Shown here piece by piece: positions 5,793 through 8,609 of a stretch of DNA of 8,609 bases (its first letter is position 1; each line of letters starts with the position of its first letter). The stretch is taken from NCBI GenBank assembly GCA_046758865.1, contig JBHIBD010000079.1, positions 1-8,609 of the forward strand. Reading direction: 5' to 3'. The position numbers and the translations under genes are program-made. The notes under the pieces were generated by a model that searched no databases, was not told the DNA's origin, and saw only the letters and a list, made by a program, of their open reading frames with translations. Source of the stretch: JBHIBD01 sp046758865 (GTDB lineage Bacteria; Planctomycetota; Brocadiia; Brocadiales; Bathyanammoxibiaceae).

Positions 5793-5958
5793 CCACAGGC
5801 AGGTCTTCTGACTATCGGCTCACCCTACTGACTGCGCCTTCCCATTCGCTAAAAACGAACAGTGGCCTATCGCAGCGTTCGTCGCCGAATACAGCGGCGG
5901 GTCCGTGATGGCGTCTCACCATCTTCCCTATTAGTCCACATATTAGCGGACACCTGTA
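5793..5958 (-). promoter_or_regulatory. Cobalamin riboswitch, distal copy
   Basis: On the minus strand: closing pair CCTGT (5953-5957) with ACAGG (5795-5799), AATAGGGAAGATGGTG, CCCGCCGCTGTATTCGGCG, GCCACTG (5860-5866), GGGAAGGCGC, and a variant B12 box GTCAGAAGACCTGCC. The core GGCCACTGTTCG ... CGAATGGGAAGGC is the same as in the proximal copy except for the loop, while the rest differs. It begins about 12 nt after the predicted transcription start and ends before an intrinsic terminator. Confidence 0.93.
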
Positions 5959-5975
5959 GAAAAACTTTTGGAAAA

Positions 5976-6004
5976 TTTATACTCCCAAGCCTCCATACTG
6001 TCAA
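5976..6004 (-). promoter_or_regulatory. Near-consensus sigma70 promoter of the B12-controlled operon
   Basis: TTGACA (5999-6004, perfect) and TATAAA (5976-5981, 5/6) are separated by exactly 17 nt on the minus strand. Transcription would start near 5969, just upstream of the distal riboswitch. The leader RNA up to the porin start is then about 515 nt. No operator-like dyad is seen beside it, in keeping with control by RNA alone. Confidence 0.8.
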
Positions 6005-6158
6005 GAAAGAACTTCTGTCTTTTTTGCCGGTCGCAGGAAATGGCCCATAGGGTCATCTCTCTTGGAGTAGGTCTCTCTACCCTGGGTGGACGTCTATATC
6101 GGGCGTAATTGCAGAGGTCAGCAATAGAGGCCCGGCCAGGTAACGTGGAGGAGGTATA

Positions 6159-6740
6159 TTATCCCTCTACAAGCTCTGTGGTGGCCTTGTAGGCCTGTCT
6201 TAGAAACTCCGGATGCGCTGTGACAGTGTCACGCTTCTCCAGGCCCTTGAAGAAGAGCTCACCTGCGTATTCTATCTCAAGGGCATTGAATATGGCCCTT
6301 ATGGTCTGTCTGGAGCCGGAAAATATCTTATCATCTGCCTTACTAACGGCCGCAGTTGAGATAAATAGCCCCTTGGGCTGCTTCTTACCGTTTCGCAAAG
6401 GTCTTTTGAGTATAAACCTCCGTGCCCACAGGGCCTGACAGCGGTCTATAAGGGCCTTGAGCTGGGCACTTACACCCAAGAAATACAAGGGCGATGCCAC
6501 TACCACATAGTCTGCATCAAGAAGCCTCTTGTAGACCTCTTGCATTTTATCTTCTATGACACAGTTCCCCGTTTCCCAGCAGTTGCCGCACGCTGTGCAG
6601 GGTGCTAGGCCGAGCTCACTAACTACCAGCTTTTCTGCTTCAAGCCCGGCGTCATCAGCTGCCTTAATTACTTCATCCAGAAGGAGTTCTGAGTTGCCTC
6701 CACGCCTTGGGCTTCCTGCAATGGCTAATAACTTCTTCAT
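6159..6740 (-). CDS. Iron-sulfur-flavoprotein-type NADPH-dependent FMN reductase (flavodoxin fold)
   Basis: 193 residues, usual size for the family. The FMN phosphate loop is GSPRRGGNSE (9-18), and the flavin-contacting segment SPLYFLGVSAQLKALIDR lies at 83-100. The compact motif C48-x2-C51-x2-C54-x5-C60 matches the C-x2-C-x2-C-x4-7-C of Methanosarcina iron-sulfur flavoprotein, which binds [4Fe-4S]. Many related flavodoxin-like proteins keep these cysteines, and cluster binding is not proven for all. It is cytoplasmic and probably transfers electrons from ferredoxin or NAD(P)H to an unknown acceptor. The ATG at 6740 has GGAGGAA 6 nt upstream and overlaps the stop of the SDR gene (ATGA), so translation is coupled. 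A GTG at 6755 is less likely. Confidence 0.9.
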   Translation of the reverse strand: MKKLLAIAGSPRRGGNSELLLDEVIKAADDAGLEAEKLVVSELGLAPCTACGNCWETGNCVIEDKMQEVYKRLLDADYVVVASPLYFLGVSAQLKALIDRCQALWARRFILKRPLRNGKKQPKGLFISTAAVSKADDKIFSGSRQTIRAIFNALEIEYAGELFFKGLEKRDTVTAHPEFLRQAYKATTELVEG

Positions 6741-7738
6741 CCGGGATTCCTCCACGGGGTGTTGGCTGGGGTCTGCCTGCCTGCTCTCTGGGGACGTGCA
6801 GCTTGGCCCTGGACCTTTTGGGTGAAATATTCCATGGTCTTGATTAAACCCTCCCGCCTATCCGTTCTTGGTTCCCAGCCCAAAACCCTCTTTGCTTTCG
6901 ATACGTCTGGCCTCCTGACCTTAGGGTCATCCTGTGGAAGGGGTTTAAAGACAATTTTACCCTTGCTGGAGGTTAGCTCTACAATCTCTCTGGCTAACTG
7001 CAACACAGTAATTTCGGAAGGGTTTCCAAGGTTTACCGGCCCATGTTCCTTTGACATGAGCAGCTTGTATAGGCCTTCGACCATGTCGGATATATAGCAA
7101 AAGCTACGTGTCTGCCTGCCGTCACCAAAGACAGTAAGGTCTTCTCCCCTAAGGGCCTGTGACATGAATGTGGGCAGTGCGCGACCGTCATCGAGGCGCA
7201 TCCTTGGGCCGTAGGTATTAAATATGCGAGCTATCTTTGTGTCTATGTTATGTGCCCTATTGTAGGCCATGGTAAGGGCCTCTGCAAAGCGTTTTGCCTC
7301 GTCATACACACCCCTTGGCCCCACAGGGTTTACGTGTCCCCAGTAATCTTCGGGCTGTGGATGTACCTGAGGGTCACCATACACCTCAGAGGTGGAGGCC
7401 AAGAGGAACTTGGCCTTTTTGTTTTTGGCCATGCCCAGGGCATTCAGCGTACCAAGTGAGCCGACCTTTAGGGTCTGGATGGGGAGCTTCAGATAATCAA
7501 TCGGGCTTGCCGGGGAGGCCAAGTGCAAAATTGCGTCTACATCACCTTCAACAGATATGTATTCTGTGACGTTGTATTCTATAAATTTAAACTTGTTATT
7601 ATCTAGCAGGTGGGCGATATTATCCGTCGTACCGGTTAGGAGGTTATCTACGCAGATAACGGAATGGCCCTTTTCCAACAGATAGTCGCAGATATGGGAA
7701 CCGATAAAGCCTGCCCCCCCGGTAACTACTATGCGCAT
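6737..7738 (-). CDS. UDP-glucuronate decarboxylase-like NAD-dependent epimerase/dehydratase (extended SDR)
   Basis: 333 residues from the ATG at 7738, which has AAAGGAG 11 nt upstream and puts the Rossmann motif GGAGFIG at residues 7-13. The active site has the T116-S117-E118 triad start in STSEVYGDP, followed by Y145xxxK149 in VYDEAKR. The phrases HPQPEDYWGHVNPVGPRG and RIFNTYGPRM are typical of UXS enzymes, which convert UDP-glucuronate to UDP-xylose. dTDP-glucose 4,6-dehydratase relatives differ in these parts. The family is usually about 310-320 residues. The extra last 25 or so residues are rich in Gln, Arg and Pro and probably disordered. Role: nucleotide-sugar supply for envelope polysaccharide. 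It is the first gene of a two-gene unit with the flavoprotein. Confidence 0.9.
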   Translation of the reverse strand: MRIVVTGGAGFIGSHICDYLLEKGHSVICVDNLLTGTTDNIAHLLDNNKFKFIEYNVTEYISVEGDVDAILHLASPASPIDYLKLPIQTLKVGSLGTLNALGMAKNKKAKFLLASTSEVYGDPQVHPQPEDYWGHVNPVGPRGVYDEAKRFAEALTMAYNRAHNIDTKIARIFNTYGPRMRLDDGRALPTFMSQALRGEDLTVFGDGRQTRSFCYISDMVEGLYKLLMSKEHGPVNLGNPSEITVLQLAREIVELTSSKGKIVFKPLPQDDPKVRRPDVSKAKRVLGWEPRTDRREGLIKTMEYFTQKVQGQAARPQRAGRQTPANTPWRNPG

Positions 7739-7757
7739 GGTGATTAAAGCTCCTTTC

Positions 7758-7776
7758 GAATCTAAGAAGTAGATTC
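7758..7776. repeat. Perfect 7-bp dyad at the SDR-gene start point
   Basis: GAATCTA (7758-7764) and TAGATTC (7770-7776) are exact reverse complements around AGAAG. The dyad touches the -10 box of the predicted promoter and lies over the expected transcription start, between the promoter and the ribosome site. It may be an operator or a 5' RNA stem. Confidence 0.5.
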
Positions 7777-7802
7777 TATAATGGACTTTTTCCAGATTGC
7801 AA
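7775..7802 (-). promoter_or_regulatory. Probable sigma70 promoter for the SDR/flavoprotein unit
   Basis: On the minus strand TTGCAA (7797-7802) and TATAGA (7775-7780) are 16 nt apart, about 37 nt from the start codon. Both hexamers match the consensus at 4 of 6 or better, and no other promoter is evident nearer to the gene. Confidence 0.55.
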
Positions 7803-7872
7803 GCCAAAAACCTTTATGACACTAGAGTACATAGACGTGGGTAACACTTTTTTCATACGGTGATTGTATCTC

Positions 7873-7960
7873 TTTTCCCCTCCTATCGAGGGAGGGGGTA
7901 AGGGTTGGGGTGATACTGCCCACCCCCACCCTCCCCTCCCCCGTCAAGGGGGAGGGAAAA
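7873..7960. repeat. G/C-run palindromic repeat in the divergent intergenic region
   Basis: The ends TTTTCCCC and GGGAAAA are inverted. Between them lie runs of G on the left (7890-7910) and runs of C on the centre-right (7919-7942), which can pair as an imperfect hairpin. This type of G/C-rich element is a common dispersed repeat. The stretch 7739-8240 holds this element, the SDR promoter, a repeat copy at 8109 and possible dapF promoters, but no convincing gene. A minus-strand frame across 7822-8064 is mostly a translation of the repeat. Confidence 0.7.
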
Positions 7961-8030
7961 TAAATTTTACCTACTTGGGCGTTACCTATGTCTATAGCTA
8001 ATACAAAAACCTCCATAAGGCCATAGCCCT

Positions 8031-8059
8031 TTGACAATGGTGCCCATTGGCGATAAACT
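8031..8059 (+). promoter_or_regulatory. Candidate sigma70 promoter reading toward dapF
   Basis: TTGACA (8031-8036, perfect) lies 17 nt from TAAACT (8054-8059, 4/6). The spacer holds the dyad CAATGG/CCATTG. The start codon of dapF is about 180 nt on, beyond a palindromic repeat. A weaker alternative nearer the gene is TTGTTA (8180-8185) with TTATAT (8203-8208), also with a 17-nt spacer. Confidence 0.35.
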
Positions 8060-8108
8060 GGCACCTAATCCGTATGGAGCCTTTGCAAAAGTGGCTTTGA
8101 CCCTTTAT

Positions 8109-8177
8109 GTCATTCCTGAGCGAAGCGAAGAATCTCCAAAACTAGATTCTTCGGTCGCCTCACTCCCTCAGAATGAC
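8109..8177. repeat. Dispersed palindromic repeat, copy 3
   Basis: The left arm GTCATTCCTGAGCGAAGCGA continues to AATCT, and the right arm AGATTCTTCGG ends in CTCAGAATGAC. The left and right arms match copies at 2378-2451 and 2584-2718, with one extra C in the left arm. It has the size of copy 1 and sits just upstream of dapF. Confidence 0.8.
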
Positions 8178-8240
8178 AATTGTTAAGGCTTTTCCGAAAT
8201 CGTTATATGATATAAGCAAATACCTATTAGAGGGTTACAC

Positions 8241-8609
8241 ATGAGATTCACCAAGATGCACGGGATAGGTAACGATTATGTATACGTTAATTGTTTTGAA
8301 GAAAAGATAGGTAGCCCCAGCAGGCTCGCCAGGCGCATAAGTTCAAGGCACTTCGGCATTGGTGCAGACGGGCTTATACTTATAACACCCTCTAGGAGGG
8401 CGGATGTAGGGATGAGGATATTTAATGCCGACGGCAGTGAGGCCGAGATGTGCGGCAACGGCATACGTTGTGTGGCAAAGTATGCCTATGAGCACGGTCT
8501 GGTACCAAAAAAGAGGATGACGATAGAAACGCTGGCGGGGATAAAAACCCTGGATTTAAAGATTAAGGATTCAAGAGTCCAAGGGGTCAGGGTAAATATG
8601 GGTAGACCC
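8241..8609 (+). CDS. dapF: Diaminopimelate epimerase (partial, C-terminal half off the right edge)
   Basis: The first 123 codons are present, of about 275 in a full enzyme. The N-terminus MRFTKMHGIGNDYVYVNCF is the DapF signature, with N11 in the substrate-binding region. FGIGADGLI follows. C71 in the motif EMCGNGIRC is the first catalytic cysteine. The second lies beyond the window. The enzyme turns LL- into meso-diaminopimelate in the cytoplasm for lysine and for peptidoglycan cross-linking, so the organism very likely has a DAP-type cell wall. A GAGGG lies about 7 nt before the ATG. It is the only plus-strand gene here, divergent from the SDR gene. Confidence 0.97.
   Translation, partial: MRFTKMHGIGNDYVYVNCFEEKIGSPSRLARRISSRHFGIGADGLILITPSRRADVGMRIFNADGSEAEMCGNGIRCVAKYAYEHGLVPKKRMTIETLAGIKTLDLKIKDSRVQGVRVNMGRP

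Noticed and set aside
5862..6050. Plus-strand 62-codon frame
   Set aside because: It is antisense to the distal riboswitch and the promoter, whose structures explain the sequence.
6005..6158. Possible regulatory RNA or terminator between the flavoprotein gene and the B12-operon promoter
   Set aside because: Only short hairpins such as GTAG/CTAC and TTGC/GCAA are seen, without T-run or known RNA motif.
7822..8064. Minus-strand 80-codon frame
   Set aside because: Its middle is the translation of the G/C-run palindrome and it has no ribosome site or recognisable domain.

Overview
The window reads as a piece of a chromosome from a Gram-negative (diderm) bacterium of moderate GC content. It encodes an outer-membrane beta-barrel ending in phenylalanine, several proteins with Sec signal peptides, a lipoprotein, and a diaminopimelate-pathway enzyme for peptidoglycan and lysine. 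The start of dapF, the cupredoxin and YVTN-propeller genes and the dispersed palindromic repeats would fit Planctomycetota (Brocadiales-like), Nitrospirota or a deltaproteobacterial-type lineage. The sequence alone does not decide between these.

Layout. All genes but the last lie on the minus strand. From right to left along that strand: (1) a two-gene unit, a UDP-glucuronate decarboxylase-like SDR and an iron-sulfur-flavoprotein-type FMN protein, joined by an ATGA stop/start overlap, with its own promoter and a perfect dyad next to the start point. (2) A B12-controlled unit: a near-consensus sigma70 promoter, a first cobalamin riboswitch, a short leader ORF overlapping an intrinsic terminator, a second cobalamin riboswitch, a hairpin over the Shine-Dalgarno, then an OprB-like porin with an N-terminal coiled coil and a Cys/His motif, and 20 nt later a secreted YVTN beta-propeller. 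(3) A 428-bp gene-free stretch filled with palindromic repeats. (4) A secreted cupredoxin, a PDZ-less S41 peptidase and a lipoprotein cut by the left edge. At the right end dapF runs on the plus strand and leaves the window after 123 codons. A 500-bp intergenic region with a G-rich palindrome and another repeat copy separates it from unit 1.

How it fits together. The most notable system is the B12-controlled porin plus beta-propeller. No BtuB-type TonB-dependent receptor is visible, yet two stacked cobalamin riboswitches with different expression platforms (intrinsic terminator, then ribosome-site hairpin) stand in front of it. In Bacteroides the outer-membrane B12 receptor BtuB is paired with BtuG, a beta-propeller that binds cobalamin. 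By analogy, and only as an inference, this porin/propeller pair may be an alternative corrinoid (or cobalt) acquisition system. The cupredoxin, S41 peptidase and lipoprotein further on are also envelope proteins, but nothing in the sequence shows that they share the B12 control.
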